Shown: piece after piece, positions 34,987-43,705 of the stretch
How positions within the stretch are numbered: the stretch's first letter is position 1
How the letters are laid out: each line of letters begins with the position of its first letter
Origin: Methanobacterium sp. UBA279
GTDB lineage: Archaea; Methanobacteriota; Methanobacteria; Methanobacteriales; Methanobacteriaceae
Assembly: GCA_002502855.1 (NCBI GenBank)
Contig: DAQK01000003.1
Coordinates: forward strand, 1-64,000
DNA: 64,000 nucleotides
Reading direction: 5' to 3'
Translations under genes and position numbers: made by a program
The notes under the pieces: generated by a model
Database searches by the model: none
Told to the model about the DNA's origin: nothing
What the model saw: the letters and a program-made list of their open reading frames with translations, nothing else

Positions 34987-35424
34987 ATGGAAGGCCCAGA
35001 ACCAACAGGAGAAAAGGTGCATATCTGTGTCCATGAAGACGACCTCGAACAACACCGCGAAGACCTGAAAAACATACGAAACGAACTGAAAAAAGACAAC
35101 AACCTACTCGAATTCATAAAAGACGAACTAAAAATCCTTAAAGACGCAGTAGGAGTAAAAAACGAGGAAAACGGAGCCAGAGACAAACAATTAAAAGAAA
35201 TACGACAAAAAACAGATGAAATCGGCGAGGTCAAAGAAAAAAATGAAACACTATTCACAAAGGTGCATAATATAGAACTCAACATGGTAGAAATAACAAC
35301 AACCCTCGGATTAAATAAACAAGCACAGGAAAACAAGGACAAACTAAGGAATATAATAATCGGCGCCCTAATAGGGGCAGCATTTACTTTCATATTCACC
35401 GTGATTATATCCGAAATATACTAA
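34987..35424 (+). CDS. Coiled-coil protein with C-terminal membrane anchor (XhlA-like)
   Basis: A 145-residue protein with a long helical coiled coil (about 15-115) and one C-terminal membrane span (about 121-141, IIIGALIGAAFTFIFTVII). The layout resembles XhlA-type phage lysis accessory proteins, which sit next to holins. It follows the four-span protein by 47 bases. No lytic enzyme is next to it. Confidence 0.55.
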   Translation: MEGPEPTGEKVHICVHEDDLEQHREDLKNIRNELKKDNNLLEFIKDELKILKDAVGVKNEENGARDKQLKEIRQKTDEIGEVKEKNETLFTKVHNIELNMVEITTTLGLNKQAQENKDKLRNIIIGALIGAAFTFIFTVIISEIY

Positions 35425-35504
35425 AACAATACACCACACTACTATAAGTTTACATCTATTTTTATTTTAATTTCACGATATTTCTCCAAAACTTTGACTA
35501 AATT

Positions 35505-35551
35505 TCATCAAATTTTCATAAATTTCACCTAAAATTCCAACTTTTTATAAA
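35505..35551 (+). promoter_or_regulatory. Late promoter region: repeated AAATTTCA and TATA box
   Basis: Three near copies of AAATTTCA (about 35500-35530) precede a TATA box TTTTTATAAA at 35542-35551. Initiation about 25 bases on would fall just before the terminase small subunit start, giving an almost leaderless mRNA. The repeats are candidate activator sites for late transcription. Confidence 0.4.
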
Positions 35552-35577
35552 AAATCTCAGAAGTCCTAGTGAGAACC

Positions 35578-36198
35578 ATGGCAGATAACAACGAAGAAAA
35601 GCAACCATGGGACAGACAGAAAAGCGAACCATCAGGGAGTTATAGTTTATTTAACGAGTTTTTAAAGCTCGGTCCGTTAAGGACTATACCTAAGTTAGTG
35701 GTGAAGCTCCAGGATGATCCGGACTTTGAAGATCCCCCTAAGAAATGGGCGCTTGAGAAACAGTCTACTAAGTGGAAGTGGAGAGTTCGGGCTGAGGCTT
35801 ATGATGATGAGAGGATACTCCTGGAGAGGAAGGAACTTGAAGCTAGGGCTCATGAGCGGTTGATTAAGCGTTTAGACCAGAATGAACTCGAAGAGGATAA
35901 GCTTCATCAAGCTATCATGGATACTTTAAACGCCACTACTACAGGGGAATTTGACAAAAAAGGAAACCCGATACCATTTAAAATAACCGCTAAGGCGTAT
36001 GCTGTGGATTGTTTCAGTAAAGCTAAAAAGAATAGTAGTGATAGTCAGCGATTGGATTATGGTGAACCCACGAGTATCAGTAATGACACTGTAAAATTGA
36101 AAAAGCAGGATGACAAAGAATTTTCAGAAATTAAAGATCTATTTGCAGAAGCAGAAAAAGCAAATGATGATAATAGTGATCTGAAAGAGGTGGATTAA
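35578..36198 (+). CDS. terS: Terminase small subunit
   Basis: A 206-residue protein with an N-terminal helix-turn-helix-like segment rich in Trp/Lys (KKWALEKQSTKWKWRVRAEA, about 57-76) followed by a long charged helix. This is the usual form of small terminases that recognise viral DNA and load the packaging motor. Its place directly before the large subunit supports the call. A GTG at 35569 could start it three residues earlier. Confidence 0.7.
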   Translation: MADNNEEKQPWDRQKSEPSGSYSLFNEFLKLGPLRTIPKLVVKLQDDPDFEDPPKKWALEKQSTKWKWRVRAEAYDDERILLERKELEARAHERLIKRLDQNELEEDKLHQAIMDTLNATTTGEFDKKGNPIPFKITAKAYAVDCFSKAKKNSSDSQRLDYGEPTSISNDTVKLKKQDDKEFSEIKDLFAEAEKANDDNSDLKEVD

Positions 36199-36200
36199 AC

Positions 36201-37650
36201 ATGGTAATGGTAAAATCCTTTCGATCGCAACTTATACTCTGATGCTGTTTCTAAAATTATAAAAAAAACTATTTATGAAAATCCGTATATCCCCATTAAA
36301 CCCTATCCCAGGCAATTGTGGCCTATTTATGAGATTACACAACCTATACAAGATGATGAGCCACACAGCATTCTAGTTGGTGGGGCTGGCTTCGGGGGAA
36401 AAACTTATCTGGGTACTATGCTTTCAGGCCAGTACCTGGAAGTCCCGGATTACAGCTGCCTTGTTACCCGGTTGAATTATGGTGAGTTAACTGGTCAGGA
36501 CAGTATCTGGGAAAATTCATTGAATTGGTTCTGTGATGAGGAACGCCTCGGAGACCTGGCATGCACAGCTCATGAAGGAAAGCTTAGGATTACCAGCCCT
36601 TACGGTGCTAAGATATGGTTTAAAGCTTTTGACCGTGAAGCCAAAAAACAGAAGGTCAAATCAGAGGGTTATGACCGAATAGTAAATGATGAGGCTAGTG
36701 AGCTTCACCCTAACGTTTTACAATTCCTTTACAGGTCCCTGCGTAGTGACTTGGATAGTTTTATTCCCCTGGCGATGGTGAACTTCAGTAACCCTGGGGG
36801 GCCTGCCACAGATTATTTATGTAACAGGTATGTTGATGGACCTTACAGTTATTACTGGATTGACTGGAGACATAATCCATTCATTTCCCGGAAGATTTAC
36901 AGTAAAACCCTGGACAACCTAAGCTATGCGGACCAACAATACCAAAAACATGGAGATTGGCATTACAGAATCCAATCTGGTGACATCTTCGATGCCAAAC
37001 TAATTGACGCGGCAACATTACCACTAGATCTATACCAGTACATCCGACAGAATTTTGAACTTAAACAGTTGGTCCGGAAGTGGGATGTAGCAAGTAGTGA
37101 ACGAAAAACAAGCAGTTACACGGCATGTACTTTATTTGAGATATACAGTCAGGGTGTAAAAGTAGCAACCAAACAAACCAGTATCCGTAAGAAGCCAGGA
37201 CCACTGCAGGATTGGATGAAAATAATTATGGCCAAGGATGGCCTGGACGTGGAACACCACATCGAACACCAACCAGCTGCAGCTGGAGATCACCTAGACT
37301 ATTACTTCGAAGCAGACTTCGATGAATATAACTGTTCATTCTACCCCGTCCAGAAAAATAAAGTTATACGGGCGGGTAAATTAGTTCCTGAGATTAAGAA
37401 TGGTGCTTACTTCGTGGAGAATAATGAACTCGTAGAGAATAGTAAAGATGGAACATTATTATTCCTTGAGGATCCACATGAACCTTACCTTGATATTTTT
37501 AAGAAGCAGGCTGTGAATTTTCCTAATTTTGATAAATTGACAGATGATGATGAGGAAGCCAAACACAGTGACAGAGTAGATACGGTTTCCGCAGTCCTGA
37601 TTAAACCAATTAATAAGACTCCGATTATTGGTAATTTAGACCTATGGTGA
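36201..37650 (+). CDS. terL: Terminase large subunit, with a one-base frame break near the start
   Basis: The DNA-packaging ATPase-nuclease. Walker A is GGAGFGGKT, Walker B lies in YDRIVNDEASEL, and the nuclease domain has RKWDVASSE and a late DRVDTVSAV Asp. The conserved N-terminal KPYPRQLWPIYEI segment is in frame with these, but that frame has no start before TTG 36316 (which would cut it off). The natural start, ATG 36201 with GAGGTGGAT upstream, reads MVMVK and then leaves frame at 36213-36215. Skipping one A there restores one 482-residue protein. Mutation, sequencing error or +1 frameshifting could explain it. Confidence 0.85.
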
Positions 37651-40199
37651 AGTTTATGGATCCTGTCATGGTTGCTGTAGATGAAACACTACGATACATC
37701 CAAGCCCAGCAATATCAGCAATTCCAGGAGCAATACTATTATGATTACTATTATGAATCGTTTGAGCTTCATCAGGCAGCGTTAGATCCGGATAAGATCA
37801 CTGACTGGCTTCCCGGTGAACGGGAACTTTACAACACCATAACCACATCTATCAAGGAGCAGCTCACCACTGCCGCGGATCATGTAGGAAAAGCCAAAAC
37901 CGATGCACTAGAGAAGACACGCTTCTGGGAGAAAGTCACTCCAGAGTTGGATAAGGTCCTCTACAAACACACCTCCACTATGGAGGAGCATATAGAGGAC
38001 ATCTATAAGGCGGGTAAGAAGCAAGGATTCGATAAGTTACAGGTTAAATCTTTCTTCGGGGCGGCTGATAAACAGGCCCTCTTCACATTAAAGAATTATA
38101 ATTTTGACCTGGTAAAGAATTTATCCGATGATCTACGGACACAGATTCGTAGGGAGGTTTGGACTGGTGTGGCCCGGGGCGACACCATCCGACAGGTAAC
38201 TAATAGGATTAAAGCATTAAACCTTGAACCGATACAGGCAGGTAAACGTCTTATAACCCCTGAGCAACGTGCAAGGCTAATCGCTCGGACCGAGACGATG
38301 CGGGCGGTCAACCAGGGACAACTCCTTGCATTCCAGCAGTACGGCATCGAATACATTGAAATCATCACCAGTGGTGATGCAAGGGTTTGCCCATACTGCC
38401 AATCACTAGATGGTAAAATCTATCCAATAAGAACCGCTAAAATCCCACCATTCCACCCCCTCTGTTATGACAAAGACACTGAAGTATTTACAAACAATGG
38501 ATGGAAACTCTTCAAGGATGTAGATCCAGATGATAAGATTCTTTCAATGAACCCTGAAACCCACCTAGTTGAGTTCATTCCATACATACAGAAAATAGAA
38601 TACCACCATAATGGTGAGATGTATCATATTCACAACAAATGGTTTGATATGAAGATCACCCCTGATCATGATGTATACACTGAAAGAAGGGTGGATCATG
38701 GAAAACAGGGAAGAATATTAGAACCTTTCTTTGTTAAACCGTGGGAACTGCATTCTGAGCACCTTATACCTCGAACATGTGAATATAATCTGAAATCGCC
38801 TGAATTTATTCATATTAACGGGTTGCAATTTAAACCCAAAGATTACGCATTATTTATGGCATGGTACTTATCAGATGGATCCATACTTCATGATCAGGAA
38901 GATGCTAAAAGAAGAGCATATCCAATTAAAATAGCACAACAAGACCCTTCTGGAAGAGCTATCTTAAAAGAAGGTTTGAAAAGGATAGGGGAGAGTTTAG
39001 GATTAAGATTAGCAGTTGGTAAAGAATACTTTGAATTCTATTCAAAAGAATTATATGAATATCTCCACCCCCTTGGAGGATCCTATGAAAAATATATCCC
39101 TAATGAGCTATTCATTCTTTCAAGGGAACATCTAAACATATTCCTTGATAATTATTTACTTAGTGATGGACATGAACGTGTCAAAAACAATGGAATGGTC
39201 CCAAAAAGCATTGAAAAAGTCTTATTCACCACATCACCAAAATTAGCAGATGATTTATCTCATATTATTTTACTTGCAGGGTATTATCCATCATTTGCAA
39301 TCCATAAGATGAAGGGTAGGGAAGTGGAATTCCGTAATGGTACCTACAAAATAAACCGGGACATGTTCCGTATTTCAATTAATAGAACAAAACATGCCAC
39401 AATGCAGAATATGACCATAGACATTGTTCCTTACGAGGATATGGTCTATTGTTTAGAATTACCAAAATATCACACCTTATGGGTCCGTAGAAAAGGAAAA
39501 ACCTCATGGGGCGGAAACTGCAGGTGCACCATCGCAGCAGCGGACAAACCAACCAGTGAACCAATTGATATCAGCCCTAATGATGCGGTTAACTTAGTAG
39601 ATCAGGTATTAGGAAGTAAGAATGTTCTTAATGATAAAGCATTAAAGTATGTGAATGATTTTCAGAAAGCTACAATTAAAAATAAAGTAGAATACGGTCA
39701 AATATTTGATTCTAAAACAGGAATACCTGGAAGTCCTAAATTTAAAGGTGGAAAAAATTCTGTTAATATTAAGACAGGCCAATCAGTTAAAAATCCAAAA
39801 ACAGGGAAATGGGAATATACTCAATTTGAGGGAGATGCCATGATCCACAATCATCCTTCAAATGGTTTCTCTGTTCCATCTGGGGATGATTTTGCTTTGG
39901 TAATGAGTGAATCACGTATAAATAAGAGTGTTATAGTTTCACAGAATGAGAAATGGATGATTAAAGCTAAGGGAAAATCTTCTCTTAACACTGCTGAATC
40001 TGTGAGGGTACAGATTAACCAAATTGTAAATAATATAAAAAACGATATAAAAACAGAGATGAATAAAGGTACCTTCAAAGGAGATATTTCATTCGAATCA
40101 CTTAAAGGAACTGTTGATAAACGTGCAGGTGATGAGATCATCAAAATCGTGAAGGAATGGAATAAGAAGGGTATTGATATTGAGGTAGTGAGGTTTTAA
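37644..40199 (+). CDS. Minor head protein (Mu F/SPP1 gp7-like) with intein and JAMM-like C-terminus
   Basis: An 851-residue precursor. Residues 1-273 form the first part of the phage head-morphogenesis domain, ending at the conserved IPPFHPL. Residues 274-625 are an intein (see separate entry). Residues 626 onward resume with CRCTIAA, completing the HPxCRC signature of the Mu F-like family. The last 130 residues contain a HxHx10D motif (His735, His737, Asp748, Ser also present), like JAMM metalloproteases. The protein would join the capsid at the portal vertex. It overlaps terL by seven bases. Confidence 0.85.
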   Translation: MVKFMDPVMVAVDETLRYIQAQQYQQFQEQYYYDYYYESFELHQAALDPDKITDWLPGERELYNTITTSIKEQLTTAADHVGKAKTDALEKTRFWEKVTPELDKVLYKHTSTMEEHIEDIYKAGKKQGFDKLQVKSFFGAADKQALFTLKNYNFDLVKNLSDDLRTQIRREVWTGVARGDTIRQVTNRIKALNLEPIQAGKRLITPEQRARLIARTETMRAVNQGQLLAFQQYGIEYIEIITSGDARVCPYCQSLDGKIYPIRTAKIPPFHPLCYDKDTEVFTNNGWKLFKDVDPDDKILSMNPETHLVEFIPYIQKIEYHHNGEMYHIHNKWFDMKITPDHDVYTERRVDHGKQGRILEPFFVKPWELHSEHLIPRTCEYNLKSPEFIHINGLQFKPKDYALFMAWYLSDGSILHDQEDAKRRAYPIKIAQQDPSGRAILKEGLKRIGESLGLRLAVGKEYFEFYSKELYEYLHPLGGSYEKYIPNELFILSREHLNIFLDNYLLSDGHERVKNNGMVPKSIEKVLFTTSPKLADDLSHIILLAGYYPSFAIHKMKGREVEFRNGTYKINRDMFRISINRTKHATMQNMTIDIVPYEDMVYCLELPKYHTLWVRRKGKTSWGGNCRCTIAAADKPTSEPIDISPNDAVNLVDQVLGSKNVLNDKALKYVNDFQKATIKNKVEYGQIFDSKTGIPGSPKFKGGKNSVNIKTGQSVKNPKTGKWEYTQFEGDAMIHNHPSNGFSVPSGDDFALVMSESRINKSVIVSQNEKWMIKAKGKSSLNTAESVRVQINQIVNNIKNDIKTEMNKGTFKGDISFESLKGTVDKRAGDEIIKIVKEWNKKGIDIEVVRF
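38463..39518 (+). mobile_element. Intein with LAGLIDADG homing endonuclease
   Basis: A 352-residue insertion. It begins CYDKDTEVFTNNGW (block A, Cys1), has MKITPDHDVYT (block B with the TxxH His), two LAGLIDADG-type helices (ALFMAWYLSDGS and IFLDNYLLSDGH), block F VYCLELPKYHTLWV, and ends GGN followed by Cys of the extein. The residue before the terminal Asn is Gly, not the common His. It sits exactly in the conserved HPxCRC motif, a typical choice for inteins. Splicing would restore a normal head protein. Confidence 0.88.
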
Positions 40200-40200
40200 G

Positions 40201-40320
40201 ATGGCTATTCTTGAAGAACCTATCATTGATGCAGAGGTTTTTTATAAAGAAGTGAAGGAGTTACTGAAAGAAAAAAAGGCCAAATCTACTAAAAAGAATT
40301 TAAATAAATCTAAATCCTAA
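40201..40320 (+). CDS. Small Lys-rich protein
   Basis: A 39-residue protein starting MAILEEPIIDAEVFYKEV right after the stop of the head gene, with a basic tail. Composition suggests a short helix. No function can be given. Confidence 0.4.
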   Translation: MAILEEPIIDAEVFYKEVKELLKEKKAKSTKKNLNKSKS

Positions 40321-40333
40321 TCTTTTTTTATTC

Positions 40334-40442
40334 TCATTACAGACATCTAATAGTGTGGTAAAGGTTAATTGTTTCTTTGTAATGAGTTAAAAGCACCCCC
40401 GGCGAGTGGCCGGCCACGAAACTAAAAAAGAGAACCTTTACC
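40334..40442 (+). other. Overlapping inverted repeats between head genes
   Basis: GGTAAAGGTT (40357-40366) and AACCTTTACC (40433-40442) are a perfect 10-base inverted repeat. Inside it is the 12-base palindrome GTGGCCGGCCAC (40406-40417). A second pair, TCATTAC (40334-40340) and GTAATGA (40379-40385), overlaps, so two alternative folds are possible. No protein is encoded. It could be a small RNA, a terminator or a DNA packaging or recombination site. Confidence 0.45.
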
Positions 40443-40545
40443 CGGCTGATAATTTTTACTTCTTTATAGTGTAGTTTAACGAAGCTGGTATCCATCAACT
40501 TTAAAATAGACTCAATACTCTGGAAATAAAGATAAGGAGATTTCA

Positions 40546-41955
40546 ATGTCCTTTCTAAGTCAAGCATCGAACGCCTTAGGCGGAGCCCTAAACAAAATAG
40601 GACTAAACTATCCTAAACAGGCCAGCGCCACCGGTGACCCCCTAATGGATAAATTAAATGAGTTCACAGGGATGCACTTCGAGAACATAGCCGATTTCCT
40701 AAGCTACTACCGAAGTAACTATTTCAAAACCGCTTATCACCAATTAGGACTCAACCCCACCGCTTGCTTCCAACTGGGAATGAGCAATCCTTGGGTGGGT
40801 GGAGCTGTAACCGCGATCAGTAAACCTATCGGAAGTGCTGATATCATAGCCAAACCCTCCGAGGAGGGTGCAAAGCCCAATACTGTTATAAAGGAATCCC
40901 TGGAGAATCTCTTTAAATATCCAAATCCTACACCATCCGCACCGTTTTTCATTGAACAAATCAAGAGTGATCAGAAATACTGCGGAGCCGCTTATATTGA
41001 AGTGAATTATAACGAGGCAGGGTTCCCCGCCCGTTTCGATAGGATCAACCCGGTACAAATAAAGGTCAAAAAACGTGGTAACCGGGGGGTCTATGTAAAG
41101 GACAATGGTTACATATTCCCTGATGAATCTTTGATTGTGATTATGGAACAGAACCCCCTGGATAATTATATAGGATTATCACCACAGGTAAGGGTTTTTA
41201 ATCATATGATGCTCGACGAGGCCTTGACAGAGCATAATCTCCGGGCATTTACGAAGGACATGCTTAAGGGATTAATCAGTTTGGATAGTAAGAACATGGA
41301 CCATGACACCGCGTCTGCAGAGGTCACACGGCTACAGGAGAGTATTAAGGAGATGCAGGAGAAAGGCGAATCCGGCCACCTTCTCGTTTACGGAGCCACC
41401 TTCCAAGCCATGAGCAACACCAACAAGGACATGCTCACCAGTGAAATCAGTGAAAACATTATACAAGCCGTTAAAACCGTCTACAGAGTACCCCCATTGA
41501 AGATGATGCAGTACATCCCTGGCAGCCTAGGTGGACAGGATAAATCTCAAGATGACACGATGAATGAGACATTAATCGATGAAATGGATTATATGTTACG
41601 ATTCTTTAATTACTTCTTTAACCGATACGTTGGTATTAACGATACTGTTCTAAGCTATGATAATCTTACAAGTGCAAACTTAACCAAACAAGCCGAACTA
41701 GATGACATCTATCTCAAAAATGGCAGTAAAAGTATTGACGAAGTCCGAACAGGCCGGGGTGAAGAACCCTACGAGAAGCCATGGAGTCAGGTCCCACTGG
41801 TTGATAATCGTTTAATCCCAGCCTCATCTTTTGAAAATTATGAACAGCCCGGGCAGGTACAGGCATCGGTGGTTGGTGGTGAAGCAGCCGTGGATCAGGA
41901 TGAGATCCTGGAGACACAAATACGGGAACGAGTCCGCAGCATGCTAGCACAATAA
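40546..41955 (+). CDS. Portal protein
   Basis: A 469-residue portal protein, the dodecameric ring through which DNA enters the head. Family-like features are WVGGAVTAISKPIGSADI (about 84-101), the central PVQIKVKKRGNRGVY region, the YRVPPLKMM stretch (about 312) and the C-terminal ITxDExR-like SKSIDEVRTGRGEEPY. Gene order is slightly unusual because the Mu-F-like head gene precedes rather than follows the portal. Confidence 0.88.
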   Translation: MSFLSQASNALGGALNKIGLNYPKQASATGDPLMDKLNEFTGMHFENIADFLSYYRSNYFKTAYHQLGLNPTACFQLGMSNPWVGGAVTAISKPIGSADIIAKPSEEGAKPNTVIKESLENLFKYPNPTPSAPFFIEQIKSDQKYCGAAYIEVNYNEAGFPARFDRINPVQIKVKKRGNRGVYVKDNGYIFPDESLIVIMEQNPLDNYIGLSPQVRVFNHMMLDEALTEHNLRAFTKDMLKGLISLDSKNMDHDTASAEVTRLQESIKEMQEKGESGHLLVYGATFQAMSNTNKDMLTSEISENIIQAVKTVYRVPPLKMMQYIPGSLGGQDKSQDDTMNETLIDEMDYMLRFFNYFFNRYVGINDTVLSYDNLTSANLTKQAELDDIYLKNGSKSIDEVRTGRGEEPYEKPWSQVPLVDNRLIPASSFENYEQPGQVQASVVGGEAAVDQDEILETQIRERVRSMLAQ

Positions 41956-42012
41956 GATATTTAATTTTTTGAATTTTTCTTATTTTTTCATTTTTATTTA
42001 AAAAAACTTTTT

Positions 42013-43671
42013 ATGGAGGTGATTAGTATAAAACACCAACCAGACTGGGTTCAACAGGCCCTCAATAACGGAGACTATCCCTTTTTCTTCCAAATACCAA
42101 TCATAGATCATCATACACGTGACAATGTGACAGAAATTGTCGGCCTCGGATCTAAAGTAGAGAGAAGCAGGACAGGACACAAATCCACGCAGGCTTTGAT
42201 CGATAAATTCAATGAATCATACCTAAACAAACCACTCCTATTCAACCACGACATAAACCAAGCCGCGGGTAAACTAACCCGGGTAATCCCTGGAAAACCT
42301 GATGAATTCATCCCAGTCGCACAATTATTCAAACCCCACCCCAACCCTTACGTGGACGCGGGGAGGGCAAGAATACAACAACTACTAGACGAAAAAGTCC
42401 CGATGGGGATGAGCTACGGTGGAGTCTTACCAAAGGGCAATGTTACTAAAGAAGCAACTGGTGAGTTCACGTACAACGTAGCTGACCTTGAATTCATGGA
42501 GATGACCGTATCCCCATTCAACGCCCTCCGGAGCAGTGATGGAACAGTGAAATACGTGAATCAAAGCTGTCCAAATGGTATCTGTGACCAGATAACTCAA
42601 CAAATCAAGAACGGCCCTAACCTACCAGAAATAGAGGACCTCACAGAATTAAACCAAACCGCAGAATTAAACCAAAGCACTGGAAGCTCATTAAACCAGC
42701 AAGCACTTGACCAGGCCAGGCAATGCATACAAGACGGAAACGTGGACCTGGACACACCATGGAACCGTGGAAGCTACGAACCCTACGATGAAACCAACAA
42801 AGAAGACCTCGAAAACAGTTGTCTTGGGATAGACGTAACCAGTACATATGACCGGTACAAATACCGGGTCTCCATCGGTGGAATACTCTATAAACAAGCA
42901 GTTATAAGCGTAGCCGCGAATAGTCCCGCCGGCTCAGAAGTTTATTCAGCTGCGGATGAACTCCTCCGACTGATTTATCAGATGGAGGAACCCGGCGAAC
43001 CAGCTACAGTTACTCAGGCGAATATGTTTAAATGCAGTAATTATGGGCAATTTAATAACCAAAACGCACTTACTTCTGTGTCTTGTGGCAGTAGACTGCC
43101 AAATAACACGGATGGGAATAATCCCATTGCAACTCAAACCAATCCAACAAAAAATAATGGAGATGATATGATGGATGATGAAAGACTTGATAAAATTGAA
43201 CAGACTTTAGATTTTGTTGTTAAAGACATTAAAGAACGAAAAGAAGCCGAAGAACAGGCTAAACTCGAACAGGCCAAACAGGCCGAAATACAAGAAGCCC
43301 TAGAGAAACAGGAAACTAAACATAAAGAAGAAATGGAAGCCTTTAAACAGGCCACCAAGGAAGCCACTGAAGAGCTCATAAATGACACTCTGAAACAGAT
43401 CCTCGGAGATAAAGCCGGTATAGTCCAGCAGTCCAGACACCCTGAAAACCAGGACCCAGGAAAACCAGCACCAACTCAGGAAGAGGTTCCACCTGTCACG
43501 ATAGAACAGGACAGTGATAAAACCATTACACAACAGGCCGCGGAAAAAATGTCTGTGGAAGAACGGTATAAATCCAGTGTCTTCGCACCGCCCGTTGTAT
43601 TCGGGAAGGTAGTTGAGCAGGGATGGACCCCTGATGAATTCATGAATATGGTGGCTAAAAGAAACGGATAA
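42013..43671 (+). CDS. Prohead protease fused to scaffold
   Basis: A 552-residue protein. The N-terminal 190 residues are an HK97/S78-type prohead protease, with LLFNHDINQAAGKL (catalytic His near 79) and VPMGMSYGGVL (catalytic Ser near 136). The middle (about 225-340) is an insertion of unknown function. The C-terminal part from about 385 has a long Glu/Lys/Gln coiled coil, typical of scaffolds. The first ATG is embedded in GGAGGTGAT, itself a perfect ribosome binding site. An ATA at 42028 could be the true start. Confidence 0.82.
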   Translation: MEVISIKHQPDWVQQALNNGDYPFFFQIPIIDHHTRDNVTEIVGLGSKVERSRTGHKSTQALIDKFNESYLNKPLLFNHDINQAAGKLTRVIPGKPDEFIPVAQLFKPHPNPYVDAGRARIQQLLDEKVPMGMSYGGVLPKGNVTKEATGEFTYNVADLEFMEMTVSPFNALRSSDGTVKYVNQSCPNGICDQITQQIKNGPNLPEIEDLTELNQTAELNQSTGSSLNQQALDQARQCIQDGNVDLDTPWNRGSYEPYDETNKEDLENSCLGIDVTSTYDRYKYRVSIGGILYKQAVISVAANSPAGSEVYSAADELLRLIYQMEEPGEPATVTQANMFKCSNYGQFNNQNALTSVSCGSRLPNNTDGNNPIATQTNPTKNNGDDMMDDERLDKIEQTLDFVVKDIKERKEAEEQAKLEQAKQAEIQEALEKQETKHKEEMEAFKQATKEATEELINDTLKQILGDKAGIVQQSRHPENQDPGKPAPTQEEVPPVTIEQDSDKTITQQAAEKMSVEERYKSSVFAPPVVFGKVVEQGWTPDEFMNMVAKRNG

Positions 43672-43705
43672 TTAACTATTAAAAGAGTAATCGAGGTGAT
43701 TATTT

